From NCBI GenBank assembly GCA_965223435.1, contig CBDCWQ010000009.1, forward strand, positions 274,646 through 338,645: a DNA stretch of 64,000 nt, in the 5' to 3' direction. Shown here one piece after another: positions 11,501 through 20,044 of this stretch (positions are counted from its first letter, which is position 1; every line of letters starts with the position of its first letter). A model generated the notes under the pieces. The model was not told where the DNA came from and did not search any database. It saw only the letters and a program-made list of their open reading frames with translations. The position numbers and the translations under genes are program-made. The stretch is from CBDCWQ01 sp965223435 (GTDB taxonomy: Bacteria; Myxococcota; Kuafuiibacteriia; Kuafuiibacteriales; Kuafuiibacteriaceae).

Positions 11501-14500
11501 TGGGAACATGGGCCTTGGTGATGGGCACTCGAACGACCCTGGTTTTGCCCTGAAGCCGAATCACCTTGGGTGCAAGGAGCGCGCCTCCATCTACTTTGTC
11601 CGAAAAAAGGACATGGGCGCCAGCAACCTCTGAAGAAATCAGCAGCTTCGCGGTCTCTCCGACTTGGTAGGTCCGCCGGTCAGCAATGACCTCAAGATGA
11701 TTGAACCGAAAGCGGCGACCATTCAAGTCTCGACCCCATACCCAGACGAGCGTGGTGCCCAAAACCTCGCCCCCCCATGGGTCTTGCGTCCGGTAGGTGA
11801 TGCGGTACTGTCCCGACGCGGTGGCGTCCCATCGGAACGCCCCCAAGCCATCTTCGCCCGTCTTGACCACTTTCGTGACCAGAGGTGTTTCCTCGAGGGT
11901 GTCCCCGTTGTCGCCAACATAGGCTACACGCGAAACCTCGACGCGCCCTTCGGTCGCGAGCGGGGTTCCATCCGGAAGAAAGGTTCGGATGAGGCTTACG
12001 ACCGTTTCCCCGGTTCGGTAGTAGCCATGCTCGACCTCTAAGCTTGCAAAAAACTGACTTCGCGTAGCCAGCACCTCGCCTTCGCCGCGAATCATGCGAC
12101 GAGATGCATCCGTCACTTCGGCCTCGACAATAAAACGATGATCCGTATCCGAAAAATGCTTTAGAACTGGGTCCGTATGGACCTTAAACGCCAGCCGGCC
12201 CTCTCGGTCCAGCCTCGCCTTTCCTTCCATGACCAACACCCTGGGCGGTTCGGGACGATGACCAAACCCCAACCATTGCCCCGAACCGCCCCATCGTGCC
12301 CACCAAGAAAACCAGGGATACGCATAAAAAGCCCGCCCGTAACCCCGTCCGTAAAGCCAATCCCACCGGCCCGGCGCCAACAACGAAGGCGTGTAGGTCG
12401 TTCGGTAGACCTTGTAGCGAACCTGGGCATCCGGCACCGGCCCCCCAAAATAATACTCGGCTTTCACCGAGACCGAAAACGGGTCACCAAGCTTGGCCAC
12501 GTCATCCTTGGCCTCTACCGTGACTTCAAATTCGGGCTTTTTGTATTCCTCAACACGAAACTCTGCACGCCCGGTCGTCAAAATCCGCCCATCGACTTTC
12601 AAGCGCACCATATACAGCCCGAGAGCGGCCGTTTTCTTGAGAACCAAGTCAAAAGCCACACCACCGTACTCGTCGGTCTTGTGGGCCTGTTCGTAGATCT
12701 TGGTGTTCCTCGCGTCATAGATCTCAACACCGACCCGCAGGTTGGGCAAAGGAGGCCGATAACGCCCCTGCCTTTTTTGGCGCAACCAGGCGTGAGCCTG
12801 CACTTTCTGAAGTGGACGATAGACCGGCCGATCGGTCACCACCATGGCGGTGTAGCCTTCCTTCGTGTGGGTTGGTCGATACCCGGCGTAAAAATAGCCA
12901 TCCCCCGAATAGGTGTACCGACCTCCATGCTTTACGGTGATGAGCTGCTGATGGTTCGACGCACCGATCTTCACCAGACCCGCTCGAGACGTTTTGCTTT
13001 TGAATGACTTGTGTTTGATGTGCTGCTCGCCACCTTGATAGTCAATCCAGTACTCAAAAACATCGACTTTTGCCCCTCTCACCGGCTTGCCGGACTCTGC
13101 ATCAACGACCCACAAGATTCTCCCATCAGGCCCTCTTTTCTCAACCACCGCGGTCGACTCCAACATAAGAAGAGCACGCGAGAGTTCTTTGGAAAGCGCC
13201 TCATCGCTGTACGCAAAAATGGCCCAGAGTCCTTGGCCAGATATCGGAATATCGGTTTCGCTCTTTTGTCTGCGGCGATGTTCTGGAGCAGCGAGCGAAA
13301 AGCTAAAATGCTTAACCCCGGGGCGCGCAAACTTTTGATAGTTTTGCCCCTGGTCTTGATAAAGCAGATAGCTGCTCGGCTGCTGCAGCGAATAGTGAAT
13401 CGGCCGATATCCCGACTTTTTGTGTTTGATCCAGTCGGCCTTAAAAGCCTTGGTAAACCGAGGCAGATCGATTTTCACCGCTTTTGCGTACACTTTTTCG
13501 ATATTCCGATGCTCAATTTCAATCTGCGTCTTTCGCCCCGCCAAAAGAGCGCCGGGGATTTTGAAATGCGCGCCCGGCTGCTTGATGACGCGAAGCTGAT
13601 GAGCCACTTCGGAGGCGAATTTCCCCTTCGGGAACTTCTTCTCAAGCGCCTCGTACTCGGCGATGGCCCGCCCATACTGTTGCCGAGTCTGAAAATAGAC
13701 TCCGCGGTAATACCGCGCAGCCTCGATGGAGCCGGACTCAGGATACGCTTCAACCACGCGGCCCAACAGGTGAATGACGTTTTCGTCCTCGGGTACGCGA
13801 TAAACACCGATACGGGTAGCGATGAGACCAAGTACTTCATCATCCCCCAGAGTCCACAGCGAATGACCCTCTATTTGCTTAGAAAAAGGGCGCGCGCCTT
13901 GGTGCCACCAACCGGACAACCGATTGAGTCGCTGGGCACCGTCTCGTGCATTGAAGAGCAACGCCTGGCGAACAAGAGCCTGCGCCGCAAACGATTTCTT
14001 CGCGGTCTTATCCATCTGGCCAATGTTGCTCAGCAGGAACTTGATTTTTTGCGTGGTGGAAAGGCCCTCCGCGTACGCGTCAGGCAGAGATTCAAAGATC
14101 ACATTCCCGTCTTCGTCGACCGGGAGACCCTTGGGATGGGTTTGGTGAAGAAGTTGGTTCTGGAAACGGCCATACCCACCCGGGGTTGGCTCACTGACCA
14201 GATCGTCGTCTGCAGTCTCCCATGCGTAGTACCAATACGACCACCGATCGTCGTAGGGCGTAAAACGTGCAAGCGCCGCCACCAAATCAAAGTCGATGGC
14301 CACCTGCTCCGCAAAATGTTGAGCCGCCTCCGCTTGACCCGAAGGAACCGCCGACCGCGCAAAAAGCATTCGGGCCGTCTCTAGGTGGCGAATCGCATGG
14401 GCCCGGTCCCGCTTGTAGGTTGTCTGCCGGCGCCCTTGCCGGTACACACCCCGATGAAACGTCCCCCCCTTGGTTGTGCCCCAGTGGGGAATGGCGAGGT

Positions 14501-14942
14501 ACACATTGCCCATCACCCGACGGAGCCGAGCCCGATCTCGGTCATCGGTGAAAAGGGAAACCGCATCCTCCAGCCACACCAAACCTTCTTGATACGCCTG
14601 GAGTCGAAAACTCGAAAGCGCTGCGCGGTGCGCAGCAACAAGGGCGCGCTCATCATGGGTGTCATGAAGGACAAAAGCCCGAAAACCATCGCGCGCCTCC
14701 TTATAGTTCTTGTTGGCGTACGCGTCTTGGGCCAAGATCCACCACGCCTCAGCGCTTCGTTTTTCGAAGCCCTGTTTCAGCGCGCGAATCCGACGCTCGC
14801 GGGCCCTGTTTTCCTCCGCCTGGGCCGCATACTCCGCCCCGGGCACGCTCGGTTCATCCTGTGCGCCCTTGTAACCTTTGGGTCCGCAAGCCGCACAATA
14901 CACGGCGACGCTGAAGACAATTCGGGGTCTCCATACACGCAT
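8532..14942 (-). CDS. Alpha-2-macroglobulin-like lipoprotein (YfaS/MG family)
   Basis: 2136 residues. The N-terminus has a short signal ending CAAC-G, so it is probably a lipoprotein. Residues about 50-450 are helical and TPR-like (repeated Ala-rich helices, YRGVYFQTRQQYGRA). MG beta-domains follow (VVTDRPVYRPLQ near 680). The thioester motif PYGCTEQ has its Cys near residue 1598 and precedes the alpha/alpha thioester domain (LARLQKM, GWGWWG). The CxEQ motif is intact, so a reactive thioester that traps attacking proteases is expected, as in bacterial macroglobulins that protect the periplasm. At 2136 residues it exceeds the usual 1500-1700 of E. coli-type members because of the N-terminal repeat region. 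Its ATG lies 3 bases after the stop of the penicillin-acylase gene, so the two are co-transcribed. E. coli pairs its homologue with the peptidoglycan synthase PbpC; a hydrolase takes that place here. Confidence 0.93.
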   Translation of the reverse strand: MRVWRPRIVFSVAVYCAACGPKGYKGAQDEPSVPGAEYAAQAEENRARERRIRALKQGFEKRSAEAWWILAQDAYANKNYKEARDGFRAFVLHDTHDERALVAAHRAALSSFRLQAYQEGLVWLEDAVSLFTDDRDRARLRRVMGNVYLAIPHWGTTKGGTFHRGVYRQGRRQTTYKRDRAHAIRHLETARMLFARSAVPSGQAEAAQHFAEQVAIDFDLVAALARFTPYDDRWSYWYYAWETADDDLVSEPTPGGYGRFQNQLLHQTHPKGLPVDEDGNVIFESLPDAYAEGLSTTQKIKFLLSNIGQMDKTAKKSFAAQALVRQALLFNARDGAQRLNRLSGWWHQGARPFSKQIEGHSLWTLGDDEVLGLIATRIGVYRVPEDENVIHLLGRVVEAYPESGSIEAARYYRGVYFQTRQQYGRAIAEYEALEKKFPKGKFASEVAHQLRVIKQPGAHFKIPGALLAGRKTQIEIEHRNIEKVYAKAVKIDLPRFTKAFKADWIKHKKSGYRPIHYSLQQPSSYLLYQDQGQNYQKFARPGVKHFSFSLAAPEHRRRQKSETDIPISGQGLWAIFAYSDEALSKELSRALLMLESTAVVEKRGPDGRILWVVDAESGKPVRGAKVDVFEYWIDYQGGEQHIKHKSFKSKTSRAGLVKIGASNHQQLITVKHGGRYTYSGDGYFYAGYRPTHTKEGYTAMVVTDRPVYRPLQKVQAHAWLRQKRQGRYRPPLPNLRVGVEIYDARNTKIYEQAHKTDEYGGVAFDLVLKKTAALGLYMVRLKVDGRILTTGRAEFRVEEYKKPEFEVTVEAKDDVAKLGDPFSVSVKAEYYFGGPVPDAQVRYKVYRTTYTPSLLAPGRWDWLYGRGYGRAFYAYPWFSWWARWGGSGQWLGFGHRPEPPRVLVMEGKARLDREGRLAFKVHTDPVLKHFSDTDHRFIVEAEVTDASRRMIRGEGEVLATRSQFFASLEVEHGYYRTGETVVSLIRTFLPDGTPLATEGRVEVSRVAYVGDNGDTLEETPLVTKVVKTGEDGLGAFRWDATASGQYRITYRTQDPWGGEVLGTTLVWVWGRDLNGRRFRFNHLEVIADRRTYQVGETAKLLISSEVAGAHVLFSDKVDGGALLAPKVIRLQGKTRVVRVPITKAHVPNFFVEATLVGAGRVSGEARELLVPPQDSEILVSLKKTRSEFRAGREADLEVLTTTLGGKPTAAQVVLSVFDKSVLYIQPELTPDIRKHFWAQKRRHVIASRTNLKRSYATGHRLPRPDQQAFWVLQYATQSWMQAEVDFVGKKDEPPVLGQGFLSTSSRLELFESDADGQLGLQRELVPKKRSLKDDSNNKPKRGNRQKAIGARAPASLEAKVAEAPLEGGGFSKPTVRRRFLGTAAFRTVKTGADGRATVKWTFPDNLTTWRAKAWGMTKQTRVGEGSTELVTTKKLLVRLQAPRFFRERDRVMISANVHNRLGSDQRVKVELSVSDKLLKVDGPRVSWINVPHDEEKRVDFWVDVKDEGEAVVKVLALTEQESDAKELRFAALVHGVKKTIAKVGSISGAEGAGSVDRTFTLHVPEAIKKDQTELVVRWSPSLAGAMIDALPFLLDYPYGCTEQTMSRFMPAVLTRRALELAGGYTLEDIEKIRQDLNPQHLSSSSEEVRARRARQYKRFDRNPVYNTSVMNDIITTSLARLQKMQHASGGWGWWGRDGPSLYTSAYVLFGLHEAKEAGVSVPQAMISRGLAAMRTLVAEHLTHYEKHEWVSNTDAFFAYVMSLAEEKSDVLNGYLIARRAKLSVYGKSLLAMALWNLGDAKHAELLLENGLQFLKEDHENETAWVEGDGRQWWYWWNNDVETNATFLRALVTIRPRDPRAAKIVKWLLNHRQNGWYWRSTRDTAVTVAAFAHYMRSALEGQTDYDLELYMDGEKVKTVHIDGSNLLSFDGEFRLSGVAMTPGQHVFKIRRKGRGAVYFNAYLSYFSLEEDVGDAGLEIKVARRYYRLTRQDRVHQVHGHRGQRVDLKEAAYKKTLLRSQDTVSSGDLILVELMLESKNRYTFLAFEDPKPAGAESILLRSGSNHQEAVTHMELRDEKVVFFLRTLEQGKLKLEYRLRAEIPGAFHAMPARGFAMYAPELGANSKEMRLSITDARAD

Positions 14943-14945
14943 GAT

Positions 14946-17054
14946 TCAATCCCCTGGTCCGGGAGGGACGATACGATGGTAACGCCCCGACAAGTATTCA
15001 TGAATAAAACGGTCGTAGCTTGGCGCAAAACAGGAACCATCGACCCCACCGGGAAGACTCGAATAAGCGGCGTCTTCACCAAGGTCACAGACAAACCGAT
15101 AGGCCGGAGCAATCACAAGCCTTTGCCCCTGAACCCGAAGGGTCGACGCCTGAGACACCGTGGCCGGGGATCCGGGCAACGGATAGGGTCCTCGGTTCAC
15201 ACCCCATGCACCCGGCAAAAACCCAAACAGAAGATGCGAAAACTCAAGGGTCTGGACCTCGCCCCAAGGCGATGGGCACACGTCCTTCACACCCGCCAAA
15301 GCAGCCATGAGCCGCTGCCCCCGGTCCCCGACCCAAGAAGAAGGCGAAGCCAAAAGACGGTCCAGCCCATTGGACCACCAAAGCCCCACTTCGCTGTCCT
15401 CGAGCGCTTCTTGAAACCACGCCCCTCCAAGCTCCGCCCCAAGCGCCTGCAGCGCCGCGCTGTGGGCCACACAAAACGCATGCGCCCCTTTGCTCTCGGC
15501 ATCGCACCGAAAATCCCAGCCCAAAAGGGCATCCTTGAGAGGACCCGCGGGCAAGGCCTTCGCCCAAAACGACTGAAAACGGAGCCCCTGCCGAGAATAC
15601 AGGTCTCGCTGAATCGCCTGAAAGCTCGCCACGTCGTGATCCCCACGGGCAACCAAAAGCTCGGTGATGCGATTCAAGCGATAGGTCGGCTGAGCCAAAG
15701 TAGAGAGCACGCGACCATCCCGCGACAGGCGCCCCTCGTTTGCGGTCACTGCCCACGGCAAACCGGCCTGCCTGGGAAGTGAAGCCGGTGGAACCAGGCC
15801 CGCCCATCGCCGTTTGTCCCCAGAAGACACCGGAAAGAGCCCAGACCAACCTCCGGTGCGCACCGGCACCGCGCCCGCCTGACAGTACCGAACGTCTCCA
15901 CTGCGGTCCGCCAAGACGTAGTGCAAGCTGAGGGTACTGGCACTCCTGAGGATCTTCTCGGCCTCCTCAGCGCTTTTGGCCCACGGCAAGCGCATGTAGG
16001 CGTCGATGGTTGCGGGCGCCGAGTCCAAAGCGGCCCACCGACTCGAAAGCGCCAGGCCATCGTCTTGGCCGTTCCAGGCGACCACGCCGCGAGGCCCATC
16101 GTAAAAACGAAGCAAGAGGGGGGGGCGAAACCGCCGCCGAATCTCTATCACCCGCTCATCGAGTTTCCGGTCCCCCCCCTCGGGCTCCCGCGTCGACGAC
16201 GAACGGATGCTTTCAATCGAAAAGTCTACGTTGTCGGCCACCGAGAAGGTCCCGCTCCAAGCCACGTCCCGATTGCGCCCCACGGCCAAAGCCGGAAGCC
16301 CGGGGATGCTTGCCCCCAGCCAGATTTGTTGGCCCACGCGCGCCCGGACCTCGATAAACAACGACGGAATCTGGTTCACCTGCAGATGGGGATCACCGGC
16401 CAACAGCGGATACCCGGAGCGCGTGCCGCCCCCTCGCATCGCAAAGGCATTGCTCCCGCCTACGGCCGGCTGACCGCCGTAGCCCGGAAGTCCCAGGCCA
16501 TCGACGCGAGGCACCGCCCTGAGAACCCGAGGGTCCCATCCCGCGAGGTGCGGTGAGAACATGGCTTCCAAACATGCCGGATCTGCCCCCGCGCGAAGGG
16601 CATCGACCAATGCTTGCTCCATGCGCTCCTGCCCCCCAGCCAGGCCCAAATAGGCCGAAAGCAACAATCCAGAAACGAGGGTTGCAGGGTCTGGCGCCGC
16701 TAGGCGCGCCACCAGGGATGCGCGCTCAAGCGACGTCGGCGCTTCACGAACCCCACAGGCCAGACCACCAAGGTACTGGTCCACCCGCTCCCGAGCAAAC
16801 ACGGACAGCTGCCGAGCCCCCGTTTCTCCGCGCCGAGGGAGGTCCAAACGATGGGACAAAGCATCCAAAGACACCAAGGCGGGAAGCGGAAACAGACGTT
16901 CTGAGAGCTGGCCGCGGCCGGCGGTCCCCAGCAGCAAGGACTGCAGCGGGCGATGAAAGCCGTGAAGAAACCCGAGACTCCAATAAGCCTCCATGTCCGT
17001 ATCCACCCGAAACCCCGGGACGCCATTGCGGTCGTAACTCAAGCCTCGGCTCAC
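14946..17054 (-). CDS. Penicillin acylase family N-terminal-nucleophile hydrolase
   Basis: 702 residues. The N-terminus (YDRNGVPGFRVDTDMEAYWSLGFLHG) matches the A-chain start of penicillin/acyl-homoserine-lactone acylases (DxxGVPHI...GYxxAxDR). The GGSNAFA motif near residue 199 supplies the nucleophilic Ser that becomes the first residue of the B chain after self-cleavage, followed by the typical PLLAGDPHLQ and by GRNRDVAWSGT. Family members hydrolyse amide-linked acyl groups such as penicillins, acyl-homoserine lactones or acylated peptides; the substrate cannot be read from sequence. No signal peptide is visible at this start, although relatives are usually exported, so the real start could lie upstream in the 211-base gap to the DUF2279 gene. 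First gene of a two-gene unit with the macroglobulin. Confidence 0.9.
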   Translation of the reverse strand: MSRGLSYDRNGVPGFRVDTDMEAYWSLGFLHGFHRPLQSLLLGTAGRGQLSERLFPLPALVSLDALSHRLDLPRRGETGARQLSVFARERVDQYLGGLACGVREAPTSLERASLVARLAAPDPATLVSGLLLSAYLGLAGGQERMEQALVDALRAGADPACLEAMFSPHLAGWDPRVLRAVPRVDGLGLPGYGGQPAVGGSNAFAMRGGGTRSGYPLLAGDPHLQVNQIPSLFIEVRARVGQQIWLGASIPGLPALAVGRNRDVAWSGTFSVADNVDFSIESIRSSSTREPEGGDRKLDERVIEIRRRFRPPLLLRFYDGPRGVVAWNGQDDGLALSSRWAALDSAPATIDAYMRLPWAKSAEEAEKILRSASTLSLHYVLADRSGDVRYCQAGAVPVRTGGWSGLFPVSSGDKRRWAGLVPPASLPRQAGLPWAVTANEGRLSRDGRVLSTLAQPTYRLNRITELLVARGDHDVASFQAIQRDLYSRQGLRFQSFWAKALPAGPLKDALLGWDFRCDAESKGAHAFCVAHSAALQALGAELGGAWFQEALEDSEVGLWWSNGLDRLLASPSSWVGDRGQRLMAALAGVKDVCPSPWGEVQTLEFSHLLFGFLPGAWGVNRGPYPLPGSPATVSQASTLRVQGQRLVIAPAYRFVCDLGEDAAYSSLPGGVDGSCFAPSYDRFIHEYLSGRYHRIVPPGPGD

Positions 17055-17265
17055 TTGCTTCGACCCTCACGCATCCCTCAGCCCAAACCAACGCGGGTTC
17101 AGCGCTGCAAGGCCCGGTCCGAAGTGAGCTCGGGGATGAATGCGCACGTTTTTGGGCAATTACAGCGAAACCTCTGCGCGGTTGGACACGCCGAAGTTCA
17201 GGTACCACGACTCACTGTTTAAGTCTTTCATCAGCGCCACCGAGAGAAAAGGCACTGCGATGAAA

Positions 17266-18150
17266 TCAAAGACCCGAGCGATCCCCTCGACGCCTCGGTC
17301 CCCCGTCACCGACTTTGCGCAAAACCTCTGAAAACGAAATCCCCAGATGCACCCCTAAGGACCGGCGTCGTTCTTCATGGATACGAACGGGGGCGTATCG
17401 GTCCGTTCCGTAGACCACGCCCCCCATGAGGTACCGCGTGAGACCGGGCTCCATGCCCATCACTTCCACAAGGCCCTTCATCTTGAGATCAAAGTAAAAG
17501 CTCATGCCTGAAAAGTCGTTGATCCACTTGACCCCTGTCTTTTCGTTCTCCAAAAAATCCGAGCTTGGGACGTACCCGAGGCGCATCCCAAAAACCGAAT
17601 CGACAACCGGAAACAATTGGGTGACCACGCCGATGGCAATACCCAACGTATTCATGACCACATCGCCGTACTCGAAGCCAAATTCCGTGAAGCCATCAAT
17701 GACTTCAAAACCGTTCCACAAAAGCGCCGTAAAAATACCCGCGAACCACACCGCGCGATCGTGGGGAACACCCAGATATTCATACAAGGGGGCGACGATG
17801 TGCATGCTCACGTAGCTCGAATAAAGGTGCCCCAGCTTGTCGGCCCCACCCGCATAAGTCTCATGTCCGGCGAAGCCAGTTTCTCGCAGTTTGAAGGGCT
17901 GAAGCCCATCCTCCCACCAGGCCTGCGTTCCCCAAACCAGCACCCCTGCCGTCAAACCGGCAGAAACCAAGCCGATGACCAGACTGTTGGCCCCAGAATC
18001 CTCGGGCGCCTGAACACGCACCTCCTGGCCGTCGGCCCAAGGCGCCTTCTCGGTGTCAGGGGTCGCCGAGGCGCCCCCAGCGGGCAGCGCAGCCATCAGC
18101 GACACCACAAAAATGGGACACGACGGAATCAACAAAGCTCCGGGAATCAA
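17266..18150 (-). CDS. DUF2279-type membrane/periplasmic protein
   Basis: 294 residues. A hydrophobic N-terminus (a signal or anchor ending near ALPAGGASA) is followed by a second hydrophobic stretch (LVIGLVSAGLTAGVLVWG). A GGADKLGHLYSSYV motif and a later helix pair (WFAGIFTALLWNGFEVIDGF) recall DUF2279/YfiM-like envelope proteins, where DKxGHxxxxY is the conserved core. The C-terminus (YLMGGVVYGTDRY...SLGVHLGISFSEVL) could be beta strands. Biochemical role unknown. Its ATG overlaps the stop of the DUF924 gene by four bases (ATGA), so translation is coupled. Confidence 0.7.
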   Translation of the reverse strand: MIPGALLIPSCPIFVVSLMAALPAGGASATPDTEKAPWADGQEVRVQAPEDSGANSLVIGLVSAGLTAGVLVWGTQAWWEDGLQPFKLRETGFAGHETYAGGADKLGHLYSSYVSMHIVAPLYEYLGVPHDRAVWFAGIFTALLWNGFEVIDGFTEFGFEYGDVVMNTLGIAIGVVTQLFPVVDSVFGMRLGYVPSSDFLENEKTGVKWINDFSGMSFYFDLKMKGLVEVMGMEPGLTRYLMGGVVYGTDRYAPVRIHEERRRSLGVHLGISFSEVLRKVGDGGPRRRGDRSGL

Positions 18151-18845
18151 AAGGACGAGTTTGGGGTCTTCAGAAAAGCCAATTCCTCGTCCGTCGAAGG
18201 CCGCTTGAGGATCTCGTTTCGGTGCGGAAAACGTCCAAACTGCTGCACAATGTCTCGGTGACGCTCCGCGTAGCCCACGTAGCCTAGGAACATTTCCCGA
18301 AGACTCTCCGGGACTTCCTCAGCCAATTTTTGGAAGGTGCGAACACACCGTTCTTGGATCTCGATGTCCTCCGAATGCTCGAGGGGCATGTAAAAAAAGA
18401 CACGCTCAAAAGGCGAAAACCCACTATCCCAGCCCCGGTCCAAGCCCTCGAGACACAGTCGCACCGCCCGTGCATCCTGCTGAAAGGCCTCTGGTCGTCC
18501 GCGGTAGGCGTTTCGAGAAAACTGATCGAGAAGAATGATCAGCGCCAGGCAGCTTTTGGGCTCGCGCTCCCACTCGATATACCCACCCTCTTGGGCCACC
18601 GAAAGCGCGGTCTTGAATCGGGTCTGAATCTCAGCGTCGGTCCGGTCGGATTTTTTCCACCACAACCCCTCGGTGGTGGGAACCGCGTCGGGGCGGACCG
18701 ATGGGCCAAACCAAAAATCGAGCACGTCGCGCGCTTCAGCCGATATTTCGGGCACCGCGCGACTGTACACCTCGGAAGCCAACCCGTAAACGTTGGAAGC
18801 CGGAACCCAAGGACGCCCTTCTTCACTCGTAAACCCCACCGCCAT
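18147..18845 (-). CDS. DUF924 family protein
   Basis: 232 residues from the chosen start. The motifs VLDFWFG, WWKKSDRTDAEI, ILLDQFSRNAYRG, FFYMPLEHSED and FGRFPHRNEIL are the signature of DUF924 (E. coli-type proteins of about 190 residues with a TPR-like fold); no activity is established. The open frame reaches 18998, but that would overlap the divergent kinase-like gene. The ATG at 18845 has GGGGAGG 12 bases upstream and avoids the overlap, so I prefer it. First gene of a coupled pair with the DUF2279 gene, divergent from 18981. Confidence 0.85.
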   Translation of the reverse strand: MAVGFTSEEGRPWVPASNVYGLASEVYSRAVPEISAEARDVLDFWFGPSVRPDAVPTTEGLWWKKSDRTDAEIQTRFKTALSVAQEGGYIEWEREPKSCLALIILLDQFSRNAYRGRPEAFQQDARAVRLCLEGLDRGWDSGFSPFERVFFYMPLEHSEDIEIQERCVRTFQKLAEEVPESLREMFLGYVGYAERHRDIVQQFGRFPHRNEILKRPSTDEELAFLKTPNSSF

Positions 18846-18980
18846 GGGGCCCGCATTCCTCCCCTTGTGGTGACTGTCGTTCCCCCGGACCGTACCGGTT
18901 CGAAACACCCCCGCACCAGATCTCGAGAAACGTGATTCGGCACATGTCTTGCTCAGGTTCATGGTGGAGGAATCGCAGCG

Positions 18981-19922
18981 GTGAAACCCATCCGTCACAT
19001 CGAACTCTCAGGCACCCGCTACGAGATTGGGGGCGTGTTGCAGCGGGATTTGCAGACCGAAATTCTGGCGGCCTCGGCAAACAAGCGCGGCATTCCACGA
19101 AAAGTCCTGATCAAACGCCTGAGGCCACACCTTCAGGGCGACCTTACCCTGAGGTCACACCTCATGGACGAAATCAACGCCTGGCGCCAATACAAATGCG
19201 CGCAGGTCGTCCGAATCCTCGGGTGGACCCACCAGAAGCCGGGTCCTCTTCTCGCGATGTCGTATCTCGACGGCGCAAGCCTGGCTCAACTCATGGCGTA
19301 CGGTGATGGGGGACGCGCCCTCTTTTCGTCCGAACTGGCCCTCTACATCACCATGCGGGTCGCCATGGCTTTGTCCATGATGCACGCCTCCGCGGATAGG
19401 CACGGTCGCGGACTTCGTGCCCTTCGCGGTGACCTCGGCCTAAGCAACATCTTGGTCTCATGGACCGGCGAAATTTGTCCCGCCGATTCCGGCTTGGCCC
19501 TCGCCTACGACAAAGCCAACGGGGCAGATGCAAGCCGCCCCAACAAGGCTGGGCCTGACCTCCCTTCCGCGCATCAAGGTCCTCCTTCACCGAAGGTTGG
19601 CCGCGGGGGAAAAGCGAGTGTCCGTTCACTCGGGCACATCTTGGAAGCGATGGTGAACACCATGCACGACCACGGCGCCCCCTTGGTTCCCGACGACATC
19701 CGTCCCATCATCCGACGAGCCTGCCGATCGTCTCTGCAAGACCGCTATCAAAATGCCGACGAAGTGCTCGAAGCGTGTTGGCGAGCGCTGGTCAAACGAA
19801 CCCACCAGAGCCCGTACCCCGCGCTCAAACGATGGCTCTTCGCGGTCCAAGCCCATCGAGCCGCTTCTTGGACGCACCAGGCGGCGCCCCAGCCCTTACC
19901 GGGCGTTTACAGGAATGCCTAG
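18981..19922 (+). CDS. Degenerate serine/threonine protein kinase-like protein
   Basis: 313 residues, GTG start with GGAGG ten bases upstream. The kinase fold is recognisable: VLIKRL carries the ATP-binding Lys, AMSYLDGASLAQL matches the hinge, RGDLGLSNIL replaces HRDxxxxN (Asp and Asn kept, His and Arg altered), and PADSGLA stands in the place of DFG (Asp and Gly kept). The glycine-rich loop is weak (YEIGGVLQRD). The C-lobe ends with the RYQNADEVLEACW helix common in bacterial PknB-type kinases. There is no transmembrane helix or sensor domain. It may be a low-activity kinase or a pseudokinase. It runs in the same direction as the phosphatase/barrel/kinase-fold operon 122 bases downstream. 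Confidence 0.75.
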   Translation: MKPIRHIELSGTRYEIGGVLQRDLQTEILAASANKRGIPRKVLIKRLRPHLQGDLTLRSHLMDEINAWRQYKCAQVVRILGWTHQKPGPLLAMSYLDGASLAQLMAYGDGGRALFSSELALYITMRVAMALSMMHASADRHGRGLRALRGDLGLSNILVSWTGEICPADSGLALAYDKANGADASRPNKAGPDLPSAHQGPPSPKVGRGGKASVRSLGHILEAMVNTMHDHGAPLVPDDIRPIIRRACRSSLQDRYQNADEVLEACWRALVKRTHQSPYPALKRWLFAVQAHRAASWTHQAAPQPLPGVYRNA

Positions 19923-20009
19923 GGGGACCAAGCACCCGACGGGCGCGCCTGAGCGCCGGTAGGGTCTTTTTCGGTGAGATCACAAAGTTCTCAGGGCTCA
20001 CACTTGACT

Positions 20010-20040
20010 CCTGCCCCTCAGAGGGCCTTTGAGGGGCAGG
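20010..20040 (+). promoter_or_regulatory. Strong hairpin covering the ribosome-binding site of the phosphatase gene
   Basis: An 11-bp perfect inverted repeat, CCTGCCCCTCA (20010-20020) and TGAGGGGCAGG (20030-20040), with a 9-base loop, ends four bases before the ATG at 20045. The only Shine-Dalgarno-like stretch, GAGGGG (20031-20036), lies in the 3' arm, so the folded RNA would hide it. No T-run follows, so it does not look like an intrinsic terminator. It may control translation of the three-gene operon; that is inference. Confidence 0.55.
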
Positions 20041-20044
20041 CGCC

